Assembly: GCA_002066995.1 (NCBI GenBank)
Contig: MWTC01000003.1
Span: 62,001 to 126,000 of the forward strand
From: Sphingobacteriales bacterium UTBCD1
Lineage (GTDB): Bacteria > Bacteroidota > Bacteroidia > Chitinophagales > Chitinophagaceae
Direction: 5' to 3'
Length of the DNA: 64,000 nt
The stretch's first letter is position 1, and each line of letters starts with the position of its first letter. The translations under genes and the position numbers were made by a program. Under the pieces are notes generated by a model. The model was not told the origin of the DNA. It did not search any database and saw only the letters and a program-made list of their open reading frames with translations. This document shows positions 38,413 through 48,132 of this stretch, piece after piece.

Positions 38413-40782
38413 TTATTTTAACCAATCATTCAGTTCATATTTTTTCCAGGCTTCAGTTTTAAAGGTTTTTATTTCCCCCTTATAACGAACCGTGCAATCA
38501 CCCCCCGCTTTTGAAAAAATGGAAGCGTTAAAAAGTTTCCCGTCTTTCCATTTCATATCCACGACAAACCCACCTCTTGCACAAAGCCCTTTTACAAAAC
38601 CGTTGCTCCATTCTTTTGGCAAAGCAGGCAATAAATCAACAGTCCCGTTTTGTGATTGCAAAAGCATTTCAGCAATGCCCGCTGTACCGCCGAAATTGCC
38701 ATCAATCTGAAATGGCGGATGCGTATCAAACAAATTTTTCAATGTTGATTTCTGTAACAATGCCATTACATTTCTATAAGCATTTTCTGCATCCTGCAAG
38801 CGGGCATAAAAATTAATGATCCAGGCCCGGCTCCATCCTGTATGCCCTCCACCGTTTTGTAACCTTCTTTCCAGGGTTCGCTTTGCCGCTTCAAAAAGAT
38901 CAGGCGTTTGTGGATTAATAATATTTTCCGGGTATAAACCAAACAAATGAGAAATATGCCGGTGGCCGGGATCTGTTTCTTCATAATCTTCTATCCATTC
39001 CTGAATGGTATTGTACCGCTTACTTATTTGAACCGGCGGCAATTGTTTCAATGTATTTTGTAAGGCTGCGATAAATGATGTATCCGTGTTTAATTCCTTT
39101 ACTGCCTCTATGCAGGCATTATAAAGCGACCTGATCATTTCCACATCAATGGTAGGGGCATACGTAATCTGGCTTTCACCTCCATCGGGAAGTTTAAAAG
39201 TATTTTCCGGTGACATGGATGGCGCTGTGACGAGATAACCTTTTTTATCTCTGATCAAAAAGCTTTGTACAAACTGCACCGCTTCTTTCATGATAGGGTA
39301 AGCTTTTTGAAAAAGAAATTTTTTATCTTTTGTAAAGAGATAATGTTCCCACAAATGCAAACAAAGCCATGCAGCCGATAAAGGAGATGTTCCCCACTGA
39401 ATACCGGCATTGATTGCAGTCTTACCAAAAATATCTGTGGCATGGTGCATGGTCCATCCTTCTGCATTGTACATTTCCTTTGCAGTAACACGGCCAGGCA
39501 CACGATAATTGTCAATGAAATTAAAAAGAGGAAGGGCCGTTTCACTCAAATTACACACTTCAGCAGGCCAATAATTCATCTCCAGGTTGATATTGGTATG
39601 ATAATCCGAGTTCCAGGGAGCAATATAATCCTGATTCCATTTACCCTGAAGGTTTGCCGGTAAAACTCCTGGGCTTCGTGAGGAACTCATCAAGAGATAT
39701 CTGCCATATTGAAAATACAAAGCTACCAGCTGCGGGTCATCGGTTCCTGATTTTAGTGAATCCAGCCTTTTATCCGTAGGAATACCGGATCGGTCCGTGT
39801 TTCCTATTTGCAGTTGTACCCGGTTAAAAAAAGATTGATATTCTTTTAAATGCTGCTGCTTCAATTGTTCAACACTAAATACAGAGGCTTTTTTCAGAAT
39901 ATTTTCACAGGTGGCTTTGCTGTCAATAGAGCGATCAAAATTTAATTTCGAAGAATTATAATCGGTTGCGGCCGTAAGCAAAATGGTTACTTCTCTGGCA
40001 TTTTGGATAAGTATTGCATTGTAACCAGCCCGGATATTGCCGCCAATCTGTTTTGCCTGTAACAATGCATGAAATTTCATATCCATTCCTCCTTCGCCAT
40101 TCAATGAATCAGTAACGTCAACAACCTGGCCGCTCATCAGCAGGCGATCGTTTCCAACGGCAGTAACAGTAGCATCCCTTTCCCGGGTAAGATTTATTTT
40201 ACAGGTAATGGCATGGGGACTGCTTGCAGATATTTTAACTACAATACAGTTTTGCGGAGCAGAAGCAAATATTTCTCTTGTATATTTTACTCCATGTATC
40301 TCATAGGTGGTAGTAACGATTCCGGTTTCGAGATTCAACTCATGGTGATAATTTTTCACCGCTTCCACTTCTCCGAAATCGAGCAATATGTCCCCGAGGG
40401 GTTGATAAGACCTGAACCGGGGAGGCGTAGCCAGCAGGTATCGGGTACTCAACTCTTCTGCTTTTTCATTTTCACCATTCAATAAGAGTTGTTGTATTTC
40501 TTTCAAATGTGATCTGGCTCCAGGGTTATTTACATCAATACTCCTGCCTGCCCAAAGGCTTTCTTCATTCAGTTGAATGCGTTCGTTTGTTACTCTGCCA
40601 AAAACCATAGCTCCTAAACTTCCATTACCCACAGGAAGCGCATCATTCCAGGTAGCTGCCGGTTGTTTGTACCATAAAGCAAGTGCGTTGTTTTGCTGAG
40701 CATTCAATATTGTTTTTAATAAAAATGGCAACAGAACAAAAAGTAGAATTTGCTTTACCGGTATATAAAAATTTTGTTTCAC
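38413..40782 (-). CDS. GH95 glycosidase (alpha-L-fucosidase/alpha-L-galactosidase family)
   Basis: 789 residues with a signal peptide (about 1-28). The N-terminal beta domain starts with [27 protein letters not shown], the classic GH95 opening, followed by NEESLWAG. The (alpha/alpha)6 barrel contains [19 protein letters not shown], and the C-terminal part has [24 protein letters not shown]95 enzymes invert alpha-1,2-linked L-fucose or alpha-L-galactose on plant and host glycans. Periplasmic. Together with the GH29 gene it implies a fucosylated substrate. Confidence 0.93.
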   Translation of the reverse strand: MKQNFYIPVKQILLFVLLPFLLKTILNAQQNNALALWYKQPAATWNDALPVGNGSLGAMVFGRVTNERIQLNEESLWAGRSIDVNNPGARSHLKEIQQLLLNGENEKAEELSTRYLLATPPRFRSYQPLGDILLDFGEVEAVKNYHHELNLETGIVTTTYEIHGVKYTREIFASAPQNCIVVKISASSPHAITCKINLTRERDATVTAVGNDRLLMSGQVVDVTDSLNGEGGMDMKFHALLQAKQIGGNIRAGYNAILIQNAREVTILLTAATDYNSSKLNFDRSIDSKATCENILKKASVFSVEQLKQQHLKEYQSFFNRVQLQIGNTDRSGIPTDKRLDSLKSGTDDPQLVALYFQYGRYLLMSSSRSPGVLPANLQGKWNQDYIAPWNSDYHTNINLEMNYWPAEVCNLSETALPLFNFIDNYRVPGRVTAKEMYNAEGWTMHHATDIFGKTAINAGIQWGTSPLSAAWLCLHLWEHYLFTKDKKFLFQKAYPIMKEAVQFVQSFLIRDKKGYLVTAPSMSPENTFKLPDGGESQITYAPTIDVEMIRSLYNACIEAVKELNTDTSFIAALQNTLKQLPPVQISKRYNTIQEWIEDYEETDPGHRHISHLFGLYPENIINPQTPDLFEAAKRTLERRLQNGGGHTGWSRAWIINFYARLQDAENAYRNVMALLQKSTLKNLFDTHPPFQIDGNFGGTAGIAEMLLQSQNGTVDLLPALPKEWSNGFVKGLCARGGFVVDMKWKDGKLFNASIFSKAGGDCTVRYKGEIKTFKTEAWKKYELNDWLK

Positions 40783-40830
40783 TTAAAAACAGGTGTGCTT
40801 GTTTTAAAATAAAATTTACTTTTTCATACT

Positions 40831-42141
40831 CTACCATTCCACCTTATAATCTTTTTTCAGCGTCTGCCCGCCCCATGCCTTTTTACTTGTCCAATCTACC
40901 GGAGGATCTGTCCAGAAACGATTATCTGCAGGCAAACCGAGTGGAAGAAATCCAAGTGTTGCCATATACAAACTCCCGGTGGATGTGTATTGATCAGCCA
41001 CCATGGGCTGATGCCCGTTGAATCCAAGAACCAACCATCCATTACTGTCAAAATTCTGATTGCCGTCATACATGTTGTGCATCACTTTGGTTAATGCGCA
41101 ACGCACTTGTGCCGGTAAAATATATTCCGGCAGTTTTTCCATCAATGCGGTTTGACCCAAAGCCTGGAAAGCCGCTGTACGATAAGTGATGGAGCGTCCG
41201 AATGCAGGATAAGTTCCATCCGGTGAAATAATACGTTCCAGGAACTCTGAGTAACGAACCATTCTTTTCAAAGCAATATCATAATCCTGCTGTAGCGAAA
41301 ATTTCTTTTCTGTTGTAATCTTCAAAAGATCTACCAGCATAGGATGAATGACATAAGAATTGTAATAATCCATGCTGAAATGTTCGCCATCGCTGTACCA
41401 ACCATCGCCCACATACCACTCCTTCATTTTGCGTAGTGCAAAATCTATTCGGGATGGGTCATACTGCTCGCTAATCTTCATCAGGAAACCCTCGGTGATA
41501 CCGGCAAACAACAACCAATTATTATATGCTCCTTTTCTGTTTCGCAATGATTTGAATTCTTCAATAAATCTTTTTTTAGTTAACGAGTCAAGCGGTTCCC
41601 ATAAAGTTTTCGGGGCTCTTAGAAAGGCCTGAGCAAGATAAGCTGCGTCCACAATGGGTTGCAGTTCGGTTCGGAAATTCAGATAATCGGGACTGTTCGG
41701 ATCCACTGCATGTACTAAACCTTTCAATAATTCATCCCGCAGTTGTTTCCTCAATACTCCTTCTTTAGTATTGTCATCCGGTAATGCCACCCAGGGAGCA
41801 ATCCCAGCCATAGTTCTTCCCACCGCTTCGAGGTAAGTAACTTTTTTTACCTGTAAATAATAATCAGGTCCTAGTTCCAGGGGGAGGTTTTTTTTCAGAG
41901 TTTCATTTGCAAGATTGTGTACTACAGGATATGAAATTTTATACAGAGTGTTCACCCAGAATTCACGGTCCTGAGCACCGTTGGTAATTACTGATGACTT
42001 TACAGGTTCTTTTTCCGTTGGCTTCCTTTTCTGCGCAGTCATCATTAAAGGGAATACCATTATAAAAAGAATCAATATAGAAATCAATGCTGGTTTTGTA
42101 TTCCGGGTTCTATTTATATTATTTATTGCTCCATTTTTCAT
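40831..42141 (-). CDS. DUF2264-family protein A (GH154-like)
   Basis: 436 residues with a long N-terminal hydrophobic leader (about residues 15-36). The alpha-helical body contains YLEAVGRTMAGIAPW, AVDPNSPDYLNF, VDAAYLAQAFLRAP and WYVGDGWYSDGEHFSMDYYNSYVIHP, hallmarks of DUF2264. As I recall, this family overlaps CAZy GH154, which includes beta-glucuronidases; that link should be checked. It would trim uronic acid from oligosaccharides in the periplasm. Tandem paralogue of the next gene upstream in the operon (12-base gap). Confidence 0.85.
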   Translation of the reverse strand: MKNGAINNINRTRNTKPALISILILFIMVFPLMMTAQKRKPTEKEPVKSSVITNGAQDREFWVNTLYKISYPVVHNLANETLKKNLPLELGPDYYLQVKKVTYLEAVGRTMAGIAPWVALPDDNTKEGVLRKQLRDELLKGLVHAVDPNSPDYLNFRTELQPIVDAAYLAQAFLRAPKTLWEPLDSLTKKRFIEEFKSLRNRKGAYNNWLLFAGITEGFLMKISEQYDPSRIDFALRKMKEWYVGDGWYSDGEHFSMDYYNSYVIHPMLVDLLKITTEKKFSLQQDYDIALKRMVRYSEFLERIISPDGTYPAFGRSITYRTAAFQALGQTALMEKLPEYILPAQVRCALTKVMHNMYDGNQNFDSNGWLVLGFNGHQPMVADQYTSTGSLYMATLGFLPLGLPADNRFWTDPPVDWTSKKAWGGQTLKKDYKVEW

Positions 42142-42153
42142 CTTTAAATATTT

Positions 42154-43416
42154 TTAGTAATCAACGGCATAATCTTTTTTAAATGGCTTACCGCTCCAGG
42201 CTTTGCACTGAGTCCATTCGGTAAACGGCCCGCTCCAAAATTCATGAGATGCAGGAAGGCCTAGCGGCCAAAATGCAAGAGAAGTGATATACATGCTGCC
42301 TGTATTGGAATAATAATCCGCAATTCCTTCCTGTTTATTACCGACAAGCCCTAAAGTCAGCCAACCTTCTTTAGAAAAAGTATCCGGGATAAACATTCTT
42401 TTCATTACTGCAGTCAGGGCAGATCGTATCTGTGCCGGTTTGATATCATCCGGTAAACTATTTTCCAGGGATAATTTTACCAAAGGCCAGAATGTGCCTA
42501 CACGATAGGTGGAGGATCGTCCCACAACAAGATAAGTACCTTCGGGAGATATATAACGCTCCTGGAAACTTGCATAGCGCTGCATACGCTTATAAGCAAG
42601 ATCATAATCTTTCTTCTCTCTTCTTCCCTTTTCAACATTTGCTTTCAAGACTTCCACCAGCATGGGGTGAATGACATAACCGTTGTAATGATCAAAATGA
42701 AACCGGTCTCCATCACTATACCATCCATCACCCACATACCATTTATTAATTTTTTCAATAGCCGTGTCTATTCTTGCTGCATTAATTTCTTCGTCAATGC
42801 TCAGTAAAAAACTTTCAATCATTGCGGCAAACAACACCCAGTTGTTATTATAAGGTTCTATTTGCCGGATCATTTTAAACTCATGAATGATCCTTTTCTT
42901 TGTCGTATCATCCAAAGGCTTCCATAATACTTCCGGAGCCGATAACAATGCCTGTGCAATGTAGGCTGCATCCACTAAAGGCTGCCGGGTTTGTGCAGAA
43001 CCCCAATACAAATAATCCGGGCTCCCCGGGTCAACAGCATGAGCAAGACATTGCTGCGTTTGTAACCTGAGTCTTTTTTTTATAACAGTCTCGTTACTGT
43101 TATCATCGGGCAGGCTGATAAAAGGCGCCAGACCTGCTATCAAACGTCCGAATGCTTCCATGTAGGCAACCTGTTTATTTCGTCCGTCCCAGATAGGACT
43201 GTACTCCACTATCATATTTTTTCTTAGCTCTCCCCTGCTCATATTGGAAAGTACCGGTGAAGCAATTTTATCAAGCAGTGATACCCAATAGTCCCGGTCA
43301 TTGCGGTTTGTCTTATCGTCAATATGATTTTCTGTGCCAACTAAAATTTCTTTTACAGGAACTATTCCTGCAAAGCCAAAAAGTGATGACCATTTCAGAA
43401 AATTTCTTCTTTTCAT
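42154..43416 (-). CDS. DUF2264-family protein B (GH154-like), tandem paralogue
   Basis: 420 residues. N-terminus MKRRNFLKWSSLFGFAGIVPV is a Tat-like or atypical leader, different from the leader of its neighbour. The body carries the same DUF2264 blocks: YMEAFGRLIAGLAPF, AVDPGSPDYLYW, VDAAYIAQALLSAP and WYVGDGWYSDGDRFHFDHYNGYVIHP. By eye the two paralogues share roughly half of their residues over the body. They probably act on related but distinct linkages or at different locations. It follows the GH29 gene by 21 bases. Confidence 0.85.
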   Translation of the reverse strand: MKRRNFLKWSSLFGFAGIVPVKEILVGTENHIDDKTNRNDRDYWVSLLDKIASPVLSNMSRGELRKNMIVEYSPIWDGRNKQVAYMEAFGRLIAGLAPFISLPDDNSNETVIKKRLRLQTQQCLAHAVDPGSPDYLYWGSAQTRQPLVDAAYIAQALLSAPEVLWKPLDDTTKKRIIHEFKMIRQIEPYNNNWVLFAAMIESFLLSIDEEINAARIDTAIEKINKWYVGDGWYSDGDRFHFDHYNGYVIHPMLVEVLKANVEKGRREKKDYDLAYKRMQRYASFQERYISPEGTYLVVGRSSTYRVGTFWPLVKLSLENSLPDDIKPAQIRSALTAVMKRMFIPDTFSKEGWLTLGLVGNKQEGIADYYSNTGSMYITSLAFWPLGLPASHEFWSGPFTEWTQCKAWSGKPFKKDYAVDY

Positions 43417-43437
43417 GTGTATGCTTTACATTTTCTT

Positions 43438-44883
43438 TTATTTATTCCAGGTTACCTGTTTTGCATTTCTTATATCCAGTTCTATTACAAAAGGTTTTTT
43501 AAAAGATAATCCTTCCGGGAGGTAAATAAATTTTACCCCATTTTCTATGTTTTCCATTGTCAATAATTTTTCCGGTGACTGCAACAGGAAAGCTTTTGCA
43601 ACATCAATACCGGCAGATGATCTGATCTTCAGGCTACCTGACACCGGAATATTGCAAATGATCATATAAACTTTATTCTCATTTCTCTTTTTAGTGAAAT
43701 AACCCCAGTCCTGCTTTTCCCATCCTGCATATTCACAATTGTAAATGGCATCATCGTTCTGCCTCATCCATTCGCCGATTTCACGGGCAGTCTTTATTTC
43801 TTCCGGCCGGAAAATCCCGTTTGCTTCGGGGCCGAAGTTAACAACAAAATTTCCGCCCAATGATACACATTGCGCCATCATCTCCAGCAATTCATTTGTT
43901 GTTTTCCAATGGCCCATCCACTTTTGCGAATATCCCCAACCATTTTCCGGGATAGTCATCACGCATTCCCAGTCATTGCCGTGCACATCTGCATAGGTCT
44001 TTGGAATTTTTCTTTCCCATCCCTGTTCATAATCTCCCATCATTTCACCATTGGCATCAAAATGCCTGTTGCCAAAATCATCCGCTCTTAACCGGCCCCC
44101 GATGATCAGACCCGGATGAATTTTTTTTAAATACTGCTCCAATGAATCGGAAAAAGCCCCGCTTTTTTTCCAGCTCTCATCCCAGGTACCATCAAACCAA
44201 AATCCTTTTACAGAAGGATATTTTTGCAAAAGTTCAGTAAGCTGGTTTTTAACAAATGACTTATACCGGCAGAAAGCCATGCTATCCTCTTTTGTCTTCA
44301 GATCATAACGCCAATCAGGATGGTGCCAGTCCAGTATCGAATAATAGAGATACACATCAATTCCTTCTTTATTGTATGCTTCTATAAGAGGATCAATAAT
44401 ATCATTTTTATACGGAGAATTGGAAATTGTATAAGTGCTGAAATTACTTTGCCACAAACAGAATCCGTCATGATGCTTTGTAGTAATCGTCATATATTTC
44501 ACGCCCATTTTTTTTGCCATGGCTGCCCATTCTGCCGGACGAAATTCTTTGGGATCAAATTTCAGGTACAGTGAATCGTATTCTCTTTTTGGTATTTCTT
44601 TCCAGGATCGTATCCATTCTGCCGCACCGTTATATTGTTGCCCATTCCATTTTCCCCCTAAAATGGAATACAGTCCCCAATGTATAAATTGTCCCAGCCC
44701 GTAGCTACGCCAACGGGCCATATCAGCATCCATCCTTTTTCCCTCCCTGTGTGACCCGTGTAATAATGATATTTTCGTTTTTACCTGGGCCTGTGCTATT
44801 GCTGAAGGAATGAAGAGGAGAGTAAAAAGAAAAAGATGAAAAATTTTTTTCAGATTTTGACGATATGATTTTTTCAAGATCAT
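43438..44883 (-). CDS. GH29 alpha-L-fucosidase
   Basis: 481 residues with a signal peptide (hydrophobic core about 12-30). The retaining GH29 barrel has YGLGQFIHWGLYSI (61-74), TTKHHDGFCLWQS (134-146), and the nucleophile Asp231 in GFWFDGTWDES. It hydrolyses terminal alpha-L-fucose (substrate linkage not predictable). Short C-terminal beta-sandwich only, without a carbohydrate-binding module. Between the GH88 and DUF2264-B genes in the same operon. Confidence 0.94.
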   Translation of the reverse strand: MILKKSYRQNLKKIFHLFLFTLLFIPSAIAQAQVKTKISLLHGSHREGKRMDADMARWRSYGLGQFIHWGLYSILGGKWNGQQYNGAAEWIRSWKEIPKREYDSLYLKFDPKEFRPAEWAAMAKKMGVKYMTITTKHHDGFCLWQSNFSTYTISNSPYKNDIIDPLIEAYNKEGIDVYLYYSILDWHHPDWRYDLKTKEDSMAFCRYKSFVKNQLTELLQKYPSVKGFWFDGTWDESWKKSGAFSDSLEQYLKKIHPGLIIGGRLRADDFGNRHFDANGEMMGDYEQGWERKIPKTYADVHGNDWECVMTIPENGWGYSQKWMGHWKTTNELLEMMAQCVSLGGNFVVNFGPEANGIFRPEEIKTAREIGEWMRQNDDAIYNCEYAGWEKQDWGYFTKKRNENKVYMIICNIPVSGSLKIRSSAGIDVAKAFLLQSPEKLLTMENIENGVKFIYLPEGLSFKKPFVIELDIRNAKQVTWNK

Positions 44884-44924
44884 TATTCAATAAAAAATCT
44901 TTTAAAAAAGATGCCCATTAATCA

Positions 44925-46118
44925 TTACAAATACCAGTCTTTATATCTTTTTAACGCTTCAAGAAAATAATAATCCGCATAAACAAGAGGAACATCTATT
45001 TCGGAATTGAACGGATAAGCGCCGGTGCTGTGCTTTAAAATAAAACCCCCGTTTTCACCGGCCTTTGCACGATATGTGTCATTGGATAAAGAACGAAGAA
45101 TGACCTCTGCAGCAGAGAGATATTCTTTTTTTTCTACCGGATTTGCATATCGGCAGAGCTCCAATAATGCAGATGCAATAATAGCTGCAGCCGATGCATC
45201 CCGTTTGGCAAAAGGAATCAACGGCGCTTCAAAATCCCAGTAAGGAATTTTATCGGCGGGCAGGTTGGGATTATGCAAAATGAATTTCGCAATATTTTTT
45301 GCCTGGTTGAGATACATTTTATTTTTTGTAAAGCGGTACATCATCGTGTAGCCATACAATCCCCATGCCTGCCCTCTTGCCCAGGGCGAACAATTGGCTG
45401 CACCCTGCCAGGTGGCTTTGCGAATAACCATTCCGGTTTGAAGGTCATAATCCACTACATGATAAGAACTGTAATCCGGGCGAAAATGATTTTTTATTGT
45501 TGTGTTTGCATGAGCAATCGCTATATCCTCGTACTTTTTATCTCCGCCATTCGTGCTGACCCAGCAAAGCATTTCCAGGTTCATCATGTTGTCAATAATC
45601 ACCGGGCAATTGAAATACTGGTTTTTATTCCAGGACTGAATTGCTTTAATCGAAGGGCGGTACCGGGTTGACAATGATTGTGCAGAGCGGAAAATAATAT
45701 CCTTGTATTTTTCATTGTTAGTGATCCTGTACGCATTTCCGAAACTGCAATACATCATAAATCCCAAATCATGGTTACCGGTATAGGTTTGATTGGGTTC
45801 AATTACCTGCAAACTTCTTTCTGCTTCCTTTTTTATCGCTTCATCATGGGTTTGTTCATAGATATACCAAAGCGTTCCCGGGTAAAAACCACTACACCAC
45901 CAGGTGATCTCTTTTGCAATGAACTTATTATTTTTTTCTTCAAAACTTTGCGGCATCTGGTCAGCAGGTGTGAGCGACATCATGTAGCGATATTGGCTGT
46001 CTGCCAATACAAAATTTTCCTTTATCAATTCTCGCATGCTCTGCCCCGGGACAGAAGTTTGCGCATTTGAACGGAGCACTGCAAGGATAGCAACAAGAAG
46101 AAGAATGTTTTTAATCAT
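44925..46118 (-). CDS. GH88 unsaturated glucuronyl hydrolase
   Basis: Removes the 4,5-unsaturated uronic acid left at the non-reducing end after lyase cleavage, by hydration of the vinyl ether. 397 residues with a signal peptide (about 1-20). (alpha/alpha)6 barrel. The two conserved aspartates are probably Asp117 (GNHDLGFMMY) and Asp176 (VIIDNMMNLEML), spaced 59 residues as against 61 in Bacillus UGL (88 and 149). WARGQAWGLYGYTMMYR is the typical substrate-cleft segment. Overlaps the upstream lyase gene by 4 bases, indicating coupled translation with the enzyme that makes its substrate. Confidence 0.94.
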   Translation of the reverse strand: MIKNILLLVAILAVLRSNAQTSVPGQSMRELIKENFVLADSQYRYMMSLTPADQMPQSFEEKNNKFIAKEITWWCSGFYPGTLWYIYEQTHDEAIKKEAERSLQVIEPNQTYTGNHDLGFMMYCSFGNAYRITNNEKYKDIIFRSAQSLSTRYRPSIKAIQSWNKNQYFNCPVIIDNMMNLEMLCWVSTNGGDKKYEDIAIAHANTTIKNHFRPDYSSYHVVDYDLQTGMVIRKATWQGAANCSPWARGQAWGLYGYTMMYRFTKNKMYLNQAKNIAKFILHNPNLPADKIPYWDFEAPLIPFAKRDASAAAIIASALLELCRYANPVEKKEYLSAAEVILRSLSNDTYRAKAGENGGFILKHSTGAYPFNSEIDVPLVYADYYFLEALKRYKDWYL

Positions 46119-48073
46119 CGTTGTTGATTTTTGGGAATACTGAAATCAAATTTTAGAGAATCTTCCAGGCTTTTACCCGAAAGTATCACGGTTACCCGGT
46201 ATAATTTATCTCCCCACGAAGAATTCAGCCTTTTATCTTCAACTCTTTTTTCTTCAACAACAAATTCAATTCCCTTTGGAATATGCATCAGCAAAGCAGG
46301 CTTACCATCCGCATCAAGAAACTCAATCATTCCGTTTCCATCATCTTTAACCGGGCAGCAGGCGAGGAAATGCACTTTACTGTTTTCGATCCATTTTTCC
46401 AATCTGTAATTTTCTTTTATACTGATCACATTTTTATCTCGGTCAAATGAAAATTCTCTTATCCAGCTTTTTACTGCAGCTTCTTTCGGGTAGGCGCCGG
46501 CAATATCCATTTTTGCAGACATATTTCCATTCTTTGGATCACCGCAGGAAAATCCTGTAGCTTTAAATTGCTTTCCGTTTTGCTGCATTACACCATTGAT
46601 CGTAGGACAATTGTGCCATTGAGATTGCATATTCCACAGTTCGTATCTTTTGCTGCTGAAAGTCTGAGCTGTGTACACACCAACACCGGCATCCACGATC
46701 ACTGGTTTTCCATTTGCATATATAATAAAATTGCCAACATCGTTATGGTTATGGCTCTCACCATTATTGCCACCCTGTATTGCTAAAAACAATCCTTCAT
46801 CTGTTCTGTTTTTGGACCGGGCTGTTATCACCTGCAGATCAGGAAGACAGGAAAAAGCAGGCATGGGCGCCGCAGCATCCTGGTCGCTGCTTAAAAACCG
46901 GTACACTTCCACCATCTGAAAAAATTCAGTGATATTATCTGCCGGCAGTCTTTTTTCTAAAGAAAAAAGATAAGATGCAAAATGAATAAGGCTATCGTTA
47001 TTAAAATATTCACCAAAGCGGTAAACACTTACTGCATTCGGAATATTTCGTGCAAAAGCATCCCCGAAATTTACAAAATAGTTTTTGCTGATCTGCATTT
47101 TATAAATATAAGTACCCATCCTCTGAAGCAAACCTTCAGAGGACCAGTTTAATTTACTATAGGAAGCGCTCCGGAGCAGGTAAAGCATCCTGATCAATTT
47201 TCCTCCTGCTTCACTCCAATAAGTAGGGCCTTCATCACAGCCGCCATCTTCGGGGTAGCCGTTAATAAACTGATCAGTACTCCTTAGGATTTTTTCTGTT
47301 ATTAGATTGAGTGTATCAATATTCGCTTCAGTTAGCAATTCCGTATGCAGCACGTTTGTATTGATCCAGGGATTCCAGTTATTAACGATATTCCCGTTAA
47401 AACCCATCCACCAGAAATCGCTTCTTTGAAGATAGGGAATCACAATACGTTTACGCAACTCTGAATAAATACGTTCGTTGATGATGGGAGAATAGGCATC
47501 CATTTCATCATGCAGTACCCATTGAATGTTGGCAAGCAGTGCAGCAGTCTGACCGTTTACCAGGTCAATTATCTGTTCTGAAGGATCCGGAAGCCCGGAG
47601 CCTGCTTTTTGTACCCCTATATGTGCCGGCAATACCCAGGTGCTTTCTTCCAATGTTGCCCATAAGCCATTGACGATCGGGAAAAAATATTTTTGATCTT
47701 TACTGATAAGAAATGCAGCTACAAGATCAGACAATACTTTTCGCCGTTCTGTTTGTCTTTCTTCAAACCTGTTCCGGTTGCCATTAAGTTTAAATTCCAT
47801 GTAAATTGATGCGGGAAGTGCAGGCCAATCATAAGAAAGCCATTTGTCTGCTTCCTTTATTACATCCTGCTTTACCTCTGCAGGCAAAGAACTGATCTTT
47901 TGGAGTAACTCTTTTTTACCAACAGATCTCCATTGTTGTAGTCCGGGTGCACTGAAAGAAAAACGCTTTTCCTTGAAAGTATTGGTAAGATAGTTACGAA
48001 AAATTTGTACCTGCCCTATGAGAAGAACAGGTACAATCATGAGAAAAAAAGCAACTAAAAATTTATATTTCAA
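46115..48073 (-). CDS. Heparinase II/III-type polysaccharide lyase
   Basis: 652 residues with a signal peptide (about 1-20). The N-terminal (alpha/alpha) toroid contains NNWNPWINTNVL and GYPEDGGCDEGPTYWSEAGG. The C-terminal beta-sandwich heparinase II/III domain has GGNNGESHNHNDVGNFIIYANGKPVIVDAG, with the metal/catalytic His cluster. Such proteins cleave uronic-acid-containing polysaccharides by beta-elimination and include several CAZy PL families (PL12, 15, 17, 21 and others). I cannot assign the PL family or the exact glycan. Coupled to GH88 by a 4-base overlap, which supports the lyase role. Confidence 0.88.
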   Translation of the reverse strand: MKYKFLVAFFLMIVPVLLIGQVQIFRNYLTNTFKEKRFSFSAPGLQQWRSVGKKELLQKISSLPAEVKQDVIKEADKWLSYDWPALPASIYMEFKLNGNRNRFEERQTERRKVLSDLVAAFLISKDQKYFFPIVNGLWATLEESTWVLPAHIGVQKAGSGLPDPSEQIIDLVNGQTAALLANIQWVLHDEMDAYSPIINERIYSELRKRIVIPYLQRSDFWWMGFNGNIVNNWNPWINTNVLHTELLTEANIDTLNLITEKILRSTDQFINGYPEDGGCDEGPTYWSEAGGKLIRMLYLLRSASYSKLNWSSEGLLQRMGTYIYKMQISKNYFVNFGDAFARNIPNAVSVYRFGEYFNNDSLIHFASYLFSLEKRLPADNITEFFQMVEVYRFLSSDQDAAAPMPAFSCLPDLQVITARSKNRTDEGLFLAIQGGNNGESHNHNDVGNFIIYANGKPVIVDAGVGVYTAQTFSSKRYELWNMQSQWHNCPTINGVMQQNGKQFKATGFSCGDPKNGNMSAKMDIAGAYPKEAAVKSWIREFSFDRDKNVISIKENYRLEKWIENSKVHFLACCPVKDDGNGMIEFLDADGKPALLMHIPKGIEFVVEEKRVEDKRLNSSWGDKLYRVTVILSGKSLEDSLKFDFSIPKNQQR

Positions 48074-48132
48074 TTTTGATAAATGAATTTTTTTCGTTTA
48101 TCATTTACCGATTCATTTCATCAATTCCCTTC

